Positions 32,986 through 40,285 of a DNA stretch of 40,285 bases are shown in pieces. The position numbers and the translations under genes were made by a program. How positions within the stretch are numbered: the stretch's first letter is position 1; each line of letters begins with the position of its first letter. Source of the DNA: Syntrophaceae bacterium UBA6252. GTDB taxonomy: Bacteria > Desulfobacterota > Syntrophia > Syntrophales > UBA6807. The stretch covers positions 32,261 to 72,545 of the forward strand of contig DJVQ01000068.1 in the NCBI GenBank assembly GCA_002441265.1, read 5' to 3'. The notes beneath the pieces are model-generated. The model was not told the origin of the DNA. It made no database searches and was given only the letters and a program-made list of their open reading frames with translations.

Positions 32986-34128
32986 CTATTTTGACTGGAG
33001 TACCCTCCCGATGGTGAGGATTTCCGCTTCCTTCGTCCCCTCGTAGAGTTCCAGGATCTTGGCGTCCCGATACCATTTCTGGACCGAGTACTCGTCGATG
33101 TAGCCGTAGCCCCCGTGGAGCTCCACGGCGTTGTTGGCGCAGAAGACCGCCGTCTGCCCGCTGTAGAACTTCGCCATGGCCGCCAGGTGGTAGTCCGGTT
33201 TCCCGGTGTCGATGAGCCAGCCCGACCGGTACACCAGGCCCCGGAGCGCCTCGATCATGATCGCCATTTCCGTCAGCTTTTTCGCCGAGAGCTGGAAAGA
33301 TCCCAGGGGAGCCCCGAACGCCGTCCGCTCCTTGCAGTATTTGATCGACGTCTCCAGGCACGCCTCCGACAGGCCAAGGCCCTGGGCGGCAACCATGACG
33401 CGGGTCGTGTCGAAGAAATGCATGAGCTGGATGAATCCCCTGCCTTCCTTGCCCACGAGATTGCCCTGGGGCACCCGCACGTCCTCGAAGGCGATCTCCG
33501 CCGTGTCGCTCGACCGGATCCCCATCTTTCCGCGGATCTTGTTCCGGGTGACGCCCTTGGCGTCCGCCGGCACGATGATCAGGCTGAAGCTGTTGTGCTT
33601 CTTCTGGTCCGGGTTGGTGATGCACTGGGCCACCATGAAGTTGCATACCGTCCCGTTGGTGATGAACATCTTGTTCCCCGTGATGACATAGTCGTCGCCG
33701 TCCTTCACCGCCTTCGTCCGGTAGCCCGCAACGTCCGTGCCCGCGTTGGGTTCCGTGAACGCCCCGGCGCTCACCCATTCGCCGCCGCACACCTTGGGCA
33801 GATACGTCTTCTTCTGCTCTTCCGATCCGTACTGGAAGATGGATTCGCAACCGAAACAGGCCGCCACGACGTTCAGCCCGATCCCCATGTCCACTTTGGA
33901 CAACTCCTCGGTAATCAGGGAGTTTCCCAGGATTCCCACACCGGCCCCGCCGTACTCCTCCGGAATCCAGGCCCCAACCAGGCCGTTCTCCGCGGCCTTT
34001 TTCCGGATCTCCGGAGTGTACTTTTCGTGTTCGTCACACTCCTTCGACAGGGGCGGAAATTCCGTAGAGGCGAACTTGTACGCCATGTCTTTCAACATTC
34101 TCAATTCTTCGGTGAGTTCGTAATCCAT
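32986..34128 (-). CDS. Acyl-CoA dehydrogenase
   Basis: The 380-residue flavoprotein has the usual length and signatures: GAFTEPNAGTDVAGYRTKA (FAD/substrate contact), YVITGNKMFITNG, MGIRSSDTAEIAFEDVRVP, QFQ-like GSFQLSAKKL, and the catalytic Glu in KILELYEGTKEAE (about residue 366), in the position of short-chain dehydrogenases. It oxidises acyl-CoA to 2-enoyl-CoA, passing electrons to electron-transfer flavoprotein, whose genes are not in this window. In butyrate-forming cells it can run as butyryl-CoA dehydrogenase. It is the third gene of the cluster. Confidence 0.92.
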   Translation of the reverse strand: MDYELTEELRMLKDMAYKFASTEFPPLSKECDEHEKYTPEIRKKAAENGLVGAWIPEEYGGAGVGILGNSLITEELSKVDMGIGLNVVAACFGCESIFQYGSEEQKKTYLPKVCGGEWVSAGAFTEPNAGTDVAGYRTKAVKDGDDYVITGNKMFITNGTVCNFMVAQCITNPDQKKHNSFSLIIVPADAKGVTRNKIRGKMGIRSSDTAEIAFEDVRVPQGNLVGKEGRGFIQLMHFFDTTRVMVAAQGLGLSEACLETSIKYCKERTAFGAPLGSFQLSAKKLTEMAIMIEALRGLVYRSGWLIDTGKPDYHLAAMAKFYSGQTAVFCANNAVELHGGYGYIDEYSVQKWYRDAKILELYEGTKEAEILTIGRVLQSK

Positions 34129-34216
34129 GATCTCCTCTCCTTTGATCGGTCAGCGATGGAAACAACCGGGCACCCTCCGGGACGCACCCGGAGGGGCCCA
34201 CTCCTATCCGGAAGAA

Positions 34217-35074
34217 TCACTTTTTCGTGTAGTCGTAAACCCCCTTGCCCGTCTTCCGGCCGTACCGGCCCGCCCGGACAAGCTGGACCAGAAGGGGCGC
34301 CGGGCGGTACTTGTCCCCCAGCTCCCTGTGCAGGCCGTTCACCACGTGGAGCAGCGTCTCCAGGCCGACGAGGTCGGAAAGGGCGAGCGGTCCGATGGGG
34401 TGGTTGCATCCCAGGACCATCCCCTTGTCGATGTCCTCGGGCGTCGCGATCCCCTCGCCGAGGGCGAAAAAGGCCTCGTTCAGCATGACGCACAGGATCC
34501 GGTTCACCGCGAACGCCGGCGCTTCCTTCACCACGATGATGTCCTTGCCGATTTTCTTGCCCCAGGCCTTGGCGATCTCCAGGGTCTCCTCGGAGGTCTC
34601 ATACCCCCGGATGATCTCCAGGAGCTTCATCACCGGAACGGGATTGAAGAAATGGGTTCCGATGAACCGTTCCGGCCTTTTGGTCATGGCCGCCATCTCG
34701 GTGATGCTGAGCCCGGAGGTGTTCGTGAAGAACAGGCAGTGTTCCGGAACGATTTCCTCCAGTTCCTTGAACACCTTCTTCTTCACGTCCATGACCTCGA
34801 TGATCACTTCCACCACGACGTCCACTCCGGAAGCGGCTTCCTTCAGGTCCACCACCGGTTTGATCCGGCCCAGAACGGCCTCCATGTCCTCCTTCGTCCG
34901 TTTTCCCTTCTCCACTTCCCGGGACAGGTTCTTCCGGATGGTGTTCATCCCTCCGTCCACAAAGCGCTGCTCGATGTCCCGCATCCGGACCTCGTATCCC
35001 GCCTGGGCACAGACCTGGGTGATTCCGCTTCCCATGAGCCCCGCTCCCAGTACACAGACCTTTTTAATTTCCAT
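34217..35074 (-). CDS. 3-hydroxyacyl-CoA (3-hydroxybutyryl-CoA) dehydrogenase
   Basis: From the ATG at 35074 (GGAGAGG upstream) the protein has 285 residues. It shows the NAD-binding VCVLGAGLMGSGI, TNTSGLSITEMA, the catalytic His in GTHFFNPVPVMKLLEII (about residue 138) with its paired Glu, and the C-terminal domain NHPIGPLALSDLVGLETLL. It interconverts 3-hydroxyacyl-CoA and 3-ketoacyl-CoA. The short, single-function form is typical of Hbd/PaaH enzymes. The frame extends to 35095 but the ribosome site favours 35074. It sits between the CoA-transferase and acyl-CoA dehydrogenase genes. Confidence 0.92.
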   Translation of the reverse strand: MEIKKVCVLGAGLMGSGITQVCAQAGYEVRMRDIEQRFVDGGMNTIRKNLSREVEKGKRTKEDMEAVLGRIKPVVDLKEAASGVDVVVEVIIEVMDVKKKVFKELEEIVPEHCLFFTNTSGLSITEMAAMTKRPERFIGTHFFNPVPVMKLLEIIRGYETSEETLEIAKAWGKKIGKDIIVVKEAPAFAVNRILCVMLNEAFFALGEGIATPEDIDKGMVLGCNHPIGPLALSDLVGLETLLHVVNGLHRELGDKYRPAPLLVQLVRAGRYGRKTGKGVYDYTKK

Positions 35075-35136
35075 ACGACCTCTCCTTTCCTGCATTATTT
35101 AAAAACATTCATAGAAGGATTTCCGGAGAATATCCA

Positions 35137-36495
35137 CTAAAAAAACCACTGTTTATTCAGCCAGTGCATTTTTTTCGCTTCTTCTAGAAGCCCGTCCCGG
35201 AAATCCGGATGGGCCAGTTTCGTGATGGCGAGGACCCTCTCCGGGATGGAGAGACCCTTCAGATAGGCGACGCCGTATTCGGTGACGAGATAGGACACGT
35301 CGGACCGCGGGACGGTGACGATTTCCCCCGGGGGGATGGTGGGTTTGATCCGGGATTGCAGATTGCCCTTGCTGTCCCGGTAGGTGGAGTAGAAGGCGAG
35401 GATGGACTTGTTCCCCGGGTACCCCATGGGCGGCTGTCCCTTGGTGGTCCGGTAATAAGCCCCTCTCACGAAAGCGAGCTGGCCCCCCGTGCCGGAATAC
35501 TGGGTGGGGCCGATGGACTCGGAACTCACCTGTCCCTGGAGGTCCACGCCGAGGCAGGCGTTGATGGAGATGAGGTCCCGGTTCAGGGAGATGATGTTGG
35601 GGTCGTTGGTGAACTCCACGGGGTACATGGCCAGGGCCGGGTTGTGGTCGAGCCAGTCATAGAGCTTGCGGCTCCCGATGGCGAAGGCCCAGACGATCTT
35701 CCCCGGGATGAACGTCTTCTTCTTCCCCGTGATGAGACCCGCCTCGTGCAGTTCCAGGATCGCTTCCGTCACCATCTCCGTGTGGATCCCGATGTCCTTC
35801 GCCCCGCTGTCGGCGAGGAGCCGGAGGACCGTGTCGGGCAGCCCCCCGATTCCGATCTGGAGGCAGGGCCCGTCCTTGGGGATGAGATCCGCGATGATGC
35901 GCGCGATCGTCTTGTCCGTTTCCGTCGCCGCCGGCGAGGGAATGGTGATCATCTTGTCCTTCGTGTTCTCGATGACGTAGTCCACGTCGGAGAGGTGGAT
36001 GCACTCGTCGTATCCGCCCACGCACCAGGGCATGTCCTGGATGACCTCGACCACCTTGATTTTCGCCTTGTCGAAGACGGCCTTCTTGAAGTTGTTCAGG
36101 GGACCGAAGTTGAAATACCCGTGCCGGTCCATGGGGGTGACCGTCTGGACGGCGACGTCCACATCGATGTCCTCGCGGTAATATCGGGCGGTCTCCCCGA
36201 AGTTGTAGGGGATGTGCGTTCCCCGGTTCTCCGCGATGTACTTCCTCGTCAGGCCGAGGATGTGCCAGTTGCCCACCCAGAAGCTCTTCCCTTCCGGATC
36301 CTTTTCCATTACCTCGAAGGGCGCCAGGTGGCCCAGGGTCCGGATCTTGATCCCCTTCAGTTCCCCGGCCCGCTTCGCCAGTGCCCGGTCGAATTCCCTG
36401 GGGGGCTGAATGGTCCCGTAATCCACCCACATGCCGTTTTTGACCAGAGACGCCACCTGTTCCGCCGATACCAGTTTCTCACCATACTTCGACAT
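35137..36495 (-). CDS. Acetyl-CoA hydrolase/transferase family CoA-transferase
   Basis: The 452-residue protein belongs to the Cat/4-hydroxybutyrate CoA-transferase family, which swaps CoA between acyl groups and acetate. Visible marks are QIGIGGLPDTVLRLL, the catalytic-Glu segment DIGIHTEMVTEAI, GVDLQGQVSSESIG, QYSGTGGQLAFVRGAY and the terminal EYGVAYLKGLSIPERVLAITKLAHPDFRDGL. The start at 36495 has AAGGAGG 9 nt upstream; the frame open to 36612 is upstream leader. It is the first gene of the leftward cluster, so it may set the cluster's substrate by activating or releasing the acid. Confidence 0.88.
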   Translation of the reverse strand: MSKYGEKLVSAEQVASLVKNGMWVDYGTIQPPREFDRALAKRAGELKGIKIRTLGHLAPFEVMEKDPEGKSFWVGNWHILGLTRKYIAENRGTHIPYNFGETARYYREDIDVDVAVQTVTPMDRHGYFNFGPLNNFKKAVFDKAKIKVVEVIQDMPWCVGGYDECIHLSDVDYVIENTKDKMITIPSPAATETDKTIARIIADLIPKDGPCLQIGIGGLPDTVLRLLADSGAKDIGIHTEMVTEAILELHEAGLITGKKKTFIPGKIVWAFAIGSRKLYDWLDHNPALAMYPVEFTNDPNIISLNRDLISINACLGVDLQGQVSSESIGPTQYSGTGGQLAFVRGAYYRTTKGQPPMGYPGNKSILAFYSTYRDSKGNLQSRIKPTIPPGEIVTVPRSDVSYLVTEYGVAYLKGLSIPERVLAITKLAHPDFRDGLLEEAKKMHWLNKQWFF

Positions 36496-36756
36496 CCAAG
36501 AACCTCCTTTTTTTATTCCATACCGCCGTGAAGGGCCCCCTCCGGCGGAGAGCCTGAAATCCCCGAGGAAACAAACAGACGTAACCCAGTCTTTCCGATA
36601 ACGGATGCACACGGACCAGAACCTGCCCCGAAAAGATCCCGACCCGGAGCGGCAAAACAGGTTTCTTTGAGTGGAATGATAGACACTACATAAGTAGGAC
36701 GAACGGACAAGGCAACAGGAAAAGAATGTTTATGGAACCTTTATGTTTCGTAGAGG

Positions 36757-38361
36757 TTATCGGAGGGCAAGGAGATGAACCCTCAGGTTGGCTTTCTTTT
36801 TGTTCAGACCGAGCTTCTTCCGGATGTGGTTGCGGTGGATCTCGATCGTCGCCGGGGACACATGAAGAAAATCGGCGATTTCCTTGGTCGTCTTCCCCTC
36901 CCTGACGAGGCCGGCGACCTGGAACTCCGCCGGGGTCAGGTTCAGTTCCCGGGAGGAGATCCTGTGGGCGAAGGGGGAAACCACGTCCCTGAGGTTGGAT
37001 TCGACGATTTCGAGACAGGTCGCCTCTTTTTTCCCGAGGGGCCCCCTCTTCATTTTTTCCACATAGGGCATGACAAGTTTTTCCACGTTGGAAACGAGCC
37101 GTTCCTCGAGTTCCACCTTGTCCTCCTCCCGCCGTTTCAGGAGGACCCGGAGGGCGGCGTTCACCTCCTCCAGTTCGTGGGTCTTTTCCTCGAGTTCCCT
37201 TTCCCGTTTCCTCAGGATCTCCTCGGCCTTCTTCCTCTCCGTGATGTCCACGAAGGAGGCCACGCTCTTCGTCGTCCCGGGGATCATGGAAATGGTGATG
37301 ATGATGTCCCGCACGTTTCCCTGCCGGTCCACCAGGCCGAACTCGTAGTTCCGGGGGGCGCGGCGGGGATCGATGCGCCGCAGGCGGTGGTATCCGAGCA
37401 TCCGCGCCTTGTCCCTGTCGCACACGAACTCGGTCCAGCTTCTTTTTCCCTCCCAGTAGTCCTTCGACCCGCCTGACAGCTTCTCGAACTCCGTGTTCAC
37501 CAGGGTGACCGTGGTGTCCTCCTCCACGATGACCGTGGCCGTCCCCGTGGTCTCGAAAATCGTCCGGTACCGGTCCTCCGACTCCCGGAGCCGCTCCTCC
37601 GCCTTCCTGCGCGCCGAGATGTCGGCGAAGGAAGCGACGCTTCGCTTCGTTCCCGGGATCATGGAAATGGTGATGAGCACCTCCCGGACGTTCCCCTGCC
37701 GGTCGACCAGGCTGAACTCGTAGTTCCGGGGCACCGCGTCCGGATCGATCCTCCGGAGCCGGTGATAGTCCAGCATGGTGTCCACGTCCTTTTCATGGAC
37801 GAATTCGGTCCAGCTCCGCTTGCCCTCCCAGTACTCCTTCGGCGCCCCGGACAGCTTCTCGAACTCCGTGTTCACCAGGGTGACCGTGGTGTCCTCCTCC
37901 ACGATGATGGTGGCCGTCCCCGTGGTCTCGAAAATCGTCCGGTAAAGGATCTCCGACTTCCTGAGATTCTCCTCCGCCTCCATCCGGTCGGTGATGTCCA
38001 TGGAACTCCCCAGGAGTGCGGGTCTACCCTGGAACGAGATGGGGGTCACCGTTTCCATGATCCACCGGATGTCGCCCTGTTTCGTGATGATCCGGAACAC
38101 GTAGGGGGACGAGCGCTCCCCGCGGAGCATGGCCCTGGCGTCCGTCCTGATCCGGACCCAGTCCTCGGGATGGACCACCTTGTCCGCCTTGATGCCCATC
38201 AGCTCGTCGCAATCGTACCCCGCATAGGAGGCGGCTTTTTCGTTCAGGAAGCAGAACCTTCCGTCCTGGACCAGGTAGATTCCGGCGAACGACTTCTCCG
38301 TGAGGGTCTTCAGGATCTGGTCCCGCTCGCGTTCCTGCTTTTCCCTGTCTTCCTGGATCAC
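36757..38361 (-). CDS. Triple-PAS sensor with C-terminal LuxR DNA-binding domain
   Basis: The 534-residue soluble protein has three PAS domains: about 16-133, 141-265 and 266-390. A coiled coil follows (about 388-435, KRERELEEKTHELEEVNAALRVLLKRRE), and a LuxR/NarL-type helix-turn-helix ends the protein (LTPAEFQVAGLVREGKTTKEI...SPATIEIHRNHIRKKLGL, about 475-530). The second and third PAS domains are nearly identical. There is no kinase, receiver or membrane segment, so a PAS-bound ligand would control DNA binding directly. The GTG at 38361 has GGGAG upstream and lies 10 bp after the stop of the binding-protein gene, so the two are an operon. It is upstream of the CoA cluster on the same strand and is a natural candidate to regulate it. 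Confidence 0.87.
   Translation of the reverse strand: MIQEDREKQERERDQILKTLTEKSFAGIYLVQDGRFCFLNEKAASYAGYDCDELMGIKADKVVHPEDWVRIRTDARAMLRGERSSPYVFRIITKQGDIRWIMETVTPISFQGRPALLGSSMDITDRMEAEENLRKSEILYRTIFETTGTATIIVEEDTTVTLVNTEFEKLSGAPKEYWEGKRSWTEFVHEKDVDTMLDYHRLRRIDPDAVPRNYEFSLVDRQGNVREVLITISMIPGTKRSVASFADISARRKAEERLRESEDRYRTIFETTGTATVIVEEDTTVTLVNTEFEKLSGGSKDYWEGKRSWTEFVCDRDKARMLGYHRLRRIDPRRAPRNYEFGLVDRQGNVRDIIITISMIPGTTKSVASFVDITERKKAEEILRKRERELEEKTHELEEVNAALRVLLKRREEDKVELEERLVSNVEKLVMPYVEKMKRGPLGKKEATCLEIVESNLRDVVSPFAHRISSRELNLTPAEFQVAGLVREGKTTKEIADFLHVSPATIEIHRNHIRKKLGLNKKKANLRVHLLALR
37192..37941 (-). repeat. 375-bp in-frame tandem duplication of a PAS domain
   Basis: Two adjacent 375-bp units (37567-37941 and 37192-37566) encode 125 residues each. 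Long identical stretches recur exactly 375 bp apart, for example 'cgtggtctcgaaaatcgtcc' at 37546 and 37921. Differences concentrate in the middle of the PAS fold. Confidence 0.9.
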
Positions 38362-38371
38362 GATTTCTCCC

Positions 38372-40015
38372 TTACGGTTTCAGGACGTAACGCTGTTCGC
38401 CGGCCGGGACGTACCACCGGATGAAATTGTACCCGATGCCGGCGGGCGCCGGATCGATGCCGCGCACCCTCCCGCTGATGATGGGAAGGGCGTCCGGAAT
38501 GAACAGGAAGGTGTAGGGCTGGTCTTCCGCCAGGATCTCCTGGAACCGGTCGTAGCAGCGCTTGCGTTCCTCCTGGTTGAAGGTCTCCCTTCCCTTTTCC
38601 AGGAGTTCGTCCACTTCCGGATTCACGTAGGAAATGAAATTCAGTTCCCCCGGCTTCGTCTTGCTCGAGTGCCACACGTCATAGGGGTCGGGCTCCAGGG
38701 TGATCGTCCAGCCCAGGAGGGTGGCGTCGAACCGCCCCTTGTTGATGAAGTCGTTGATGAAGGCCGCCCACTCGATGACCCGGATCTTCACGGCGATGCC
38801 GACGTCGGAAAGACGGCGCTGGATGATCTCGGCGCACTTCGCCCGGACCTCGTGCCCCTGGTTCGTGATGATTTCGAAGGCGAAGGGCTTCCCGTCCCGG
38901 TCGACGATCCCGTCGCCGTCGGTGTCCCGCCACCCCGCCTCCGCGAGAAGGGCTTTCGACCGCGCAGGATCGAAGGGATAGCGCTTCACCCTGGGGTTGT
39001 ATGCCCAGCTCCCCGGTTTGAACGGTCCCGTGGCCTCCTGCCCCAGGCCGAGCAGGACCCCTTCGATGATCTCTTCCTTGTTCACGGCATGGGAGATCGC
39101 CTGGCGGACCCTGCGGTCCCGGAAGAGAGGGCTTTTCAGGTTGTACCCGAGATAGGTGTAGGCGAAGGCGGGGTACCGGTATTTCCGGTACTTCTTCCGG
39201 AAGAGGGCGTTGTCCGTCTGTCTCCGGTACTGAAGGGGGGTCAGGTTCATCCAGTCGATCCCCTCCGCCCGGAGTTCGAGGAACATGGTGGACAGGTCCG
39301 GGATGATCCTGAGAATGTACCCGTCCAGGTACGGCCTGCCCTCGAAGTAATCGGGATTGCAGTCGAGAACGATCTTTTCGCCGGTGACCCATTCCCGGAA
39401 CCGGAACGGGCCCGTTCCCACGGGGTGCCGGGCCAGGGAGGATTTCGTGATGTCCTTCCCCTCCAGGAGATGCCTGGGCAGGATCGCGGTCCCCCAGCTC
39501 GCCAGGGCGGGGGCGAAGGGCTTGTCGTAGGAAGCCCTGAAAGTGTAAGGATCGGGCGCCTCGGCCTTCTTCACGGCCATGAAGTCCCCCGAATAGGCCG
39601 TCGGGGTGGACGGGTCTACGGTGACCCGGTAGGTGTACAGCACGTCGGCGGAGGTGAACGGCTCGCCGTCGTGCCAGCGGACGTTCTTCCGAAGGTGGAA
39701 GGTGATTTCGAGTCCGTCCTTCGAAACGTCCCAGGATTCGGCGAGATCGCCCGTCATGTTGAGGTCCTTGTCGTATTTCACGAGGCCGTTGAAAACGAGC
39801 GTGGAAATTCCGTGGGAGGTCGAATCGGTGGAAAGAAGGGGAATCAGGTTGGACGCGTCCCCGATGGACCCCTCGATCAGAAGATCGCCGAAGGCGGGTT
39901 CCCCGGGAGGCGCAGACTCCCCGCCGCCCCCGCTGGAGGACGGCCCCTCCCCGCACGCGGAAAGGCAGAAAAGGCACAGCACAAGATACCACAGGAACCG
40001 ACGGACTGGTTTCAT
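38372..40015 (-). CDS. Peptide/nickel-type extracellular solute-binding lipoprotein
   Basis: From the ATG at 40015 the product is 547 residues. The lipoprotein signal peptide ends in LFCLSAC, followed by a Gly/Ser linker and an SBP_bac_5 (DppA/OppA-like) domain. Marks are LLIEGSIGDASNLIPLLSTDS, LVFNGLVKYDKDLNMTGDLAESW, FHLRKNVRWHDGEPFTSADVLYT, HPVGTGPFRFREW and VRQAISHAVNKEEII. An Asp-rich DTDGDGIVDRDG loop resembles a calcium-binding insertion. No ABC permease or ATPase gene is in the window. The gene is tightly coupled to the PAS-LuxR gene, so the protein may sense rather than import. The frame extends upstream to 40279 through non-coding sequence and the repeat; 40015 is chosen by GGGAG and the signal peptide. 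Confidence 0.87.
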   Translation of the reverse strand: MKPVRRFLWYLVLCLFCLSACGEGPSSSGGGGESAPPGEPAFGDLLIEGSIGDASNLIPLLSTDSTSHGISTLVFNGLVKYDKDLNMTGDLAESWDVSKDGLEITFHLRKNVRWHDGEPFTSADVLYTYRVTVDPSTPTAYSGDFMAVKKAEAPDPYTFRASYDKPFAPALASWGTAILPRHLLEGKDITKSSLARHPVGTGPFRFREWVTGEKIVLDCNPDYFEGRPYLDGYILRIIPDLSTMFLELRAEGIDWMNLTPLQYRRQTDNALFRKKYRKYRYPAFAYTYLGYNLKSPLFRDRRVRQAISHAVNKEEIIEGVLLGLGQEATGPFKPGSWAYNPRVKRYPFDPARSKALLAEAGWRDTDGDGIVDRDGKPFAFEIITNQGHEVRAKCAEIIQRRLSDVGIAVKIRVIEWAAFINDFINKGRFDATLLGWTITLEPDPYDVWHSSKTKPGELNFISYVNPEVDELLEKGRETFNQEERKRCYDRFQEILAEDQPYTFLFIPDALPIISGRVRGIDPAPAGIGYNFIRWYVPAGEQRYVLKP

Positions 40016-40063
40016 CCTCACTCCCGGAACATCCGCATCGGGGAGGCGTTCCCCGGATTCGAC

Positions 40064-40095
40064 CGGTCCCGGGGACCGGCCGGTCTCCGGGACCG
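40064..40095. other. Hairpin upstream of the solute-binding lipoprotein gene
   Basis: CGGTCCCGG (40064-40072) pairs with CCGGGACCG (40087-40095), a 9-bp stem; the GACCGG-type core can also pair locally. It lies 50-80 bp upstream of the start codon, perhaps in the 5' leader. Read rightward it is followed by TCGTTTCTTTT, so it could also end transcription entering from the left. Confidence 0.35.
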
Positions 40096-40237
40096 TCGTT
40101 TCTTTTACCAGATATTCGCGCCAAATCAACGGGAATTCTTCCTCGCCGCCTCCGCCGGGACGGCCTTCCCTCCCCGGGCCCCCATCTTCTTTCCCTTGCC
40201 AGGAAAGGCCGGGCGGGGTATCCTCGTCGCAAAGGCT

Positions 40238-40285
40238 GATGAACTCGAAAAAGCCTGTCGACACTTTTTCGAACGGCAAAGTAAA
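40238..40285 (-). repeat. MITE-like dispersed repeat, inverted copy cut by the window edge
   Basis: Read on the minus strand this matches the right end of the 5818-5966 element: 'tttgccgttcgaaaaagtgt', then 'ggctttttcga' and 'ttcatc'. It is opposite in orientation to the copy at 1-69. Confidence 0.75.

Noticed and set aside
40016..40279. N-terminal extension of the solute-binding lipoprotein
   Set aside because: It would put 88 residues before a clear lipoprotein signal peptide and would run into the dispersed repeat.

Overview
The window is GC-rich, Gram-negative bacterial DNA. It most resembles an anaerobic member of the Desulfobacterota, probably of the Syntrophales/Syntrophobacterales type. 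That placement is an inference from three things: a full set of CoA-thioester genes for fatty-acid oxidation or synthesis without respiratory genes, a phenylacetate-CoA-ligase-like enzyme, and a PAS/LuxR regulator of a kind common in that group. Both window ends lie inside copies of the same dispersed repeat in opposite orientations, so the window is probably one complete assembly contig that broke at repeats.

Left third (1-12.9 kb). After a PaaK-like AMP-forming ligase comes a cobalamin-uptake locus. It has a consensus sigma70 promoter, a cobalamin riboswitch, BtuC-like permease, BtuD-like ATPase, TonB-dependent receptor, an inserted MITE-like repeat, a BtuF-like binding protein, a dedicated ExbB-ExbD-TonB motor and a TPR protein. 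pyrE follows closely. A degenerate repeat copy, a DUF3047 exported protein and, convergently, a ribF-nfi pair complete this part.

Centre (12.9-24 kb). tRNA-Leu(CAG), with its own promoter and terminator, borders a lower-GC block. That block holds a TetR repressor, a rifampicin-phosphotransferase-like three-domain phosphotransferase and a small helical protein, arranged as one leftward operon behind a palindromic operator. Next come a 1713-residue secreted repeat protein with an IPTL-CTERM-type tail and, upstream of it on the same strand, an exported protein ending in a Peptidase_S74 intramolecular-chaperone domain.

Right part (24-40.3 kb). Rightward genes are an ECF-like sigma factor with a cysteine-rich C-terminal extension, a QueG-like double [4Fe-4S] protein with a HEAT-like tail, and a cupin. 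A plant/trypanosome-type ATP-phosphofructokinase and a PEGA lipoprotein are divergent from each other. A five-gene leftward cluster then encodes CoA-transferase, 3-hydroxyacyl-CoA dehydrogenase, acyl-CoA dehydrogenase, acyl-CoA synthetase and thiolase. It is a beta-oxidation/butyryl-CoA-type set lacking only enoyl-CoA hydratase and electron-transfer flavoprotein. Upstream of it, a peptide-binding lipoprotein gene is tightly coupled to a triple-PAS LuxR regulator whose second and third PAS domains are a 375-bp in-frame tandem duplication.

The strongest candidates for new biology are the tRNA-adjacent TetR/phosphotransferase block, the S74-chaperone plus IPTL-CTERM surface-protein pair, the solute-binding-protein/PAS-LuxR pair beside the fatty-acid cluster, and the MITE-like repeat family that splits the B12 operon and bounds the contig. 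All functional statements come from reading motifs and context; no database search was possible.
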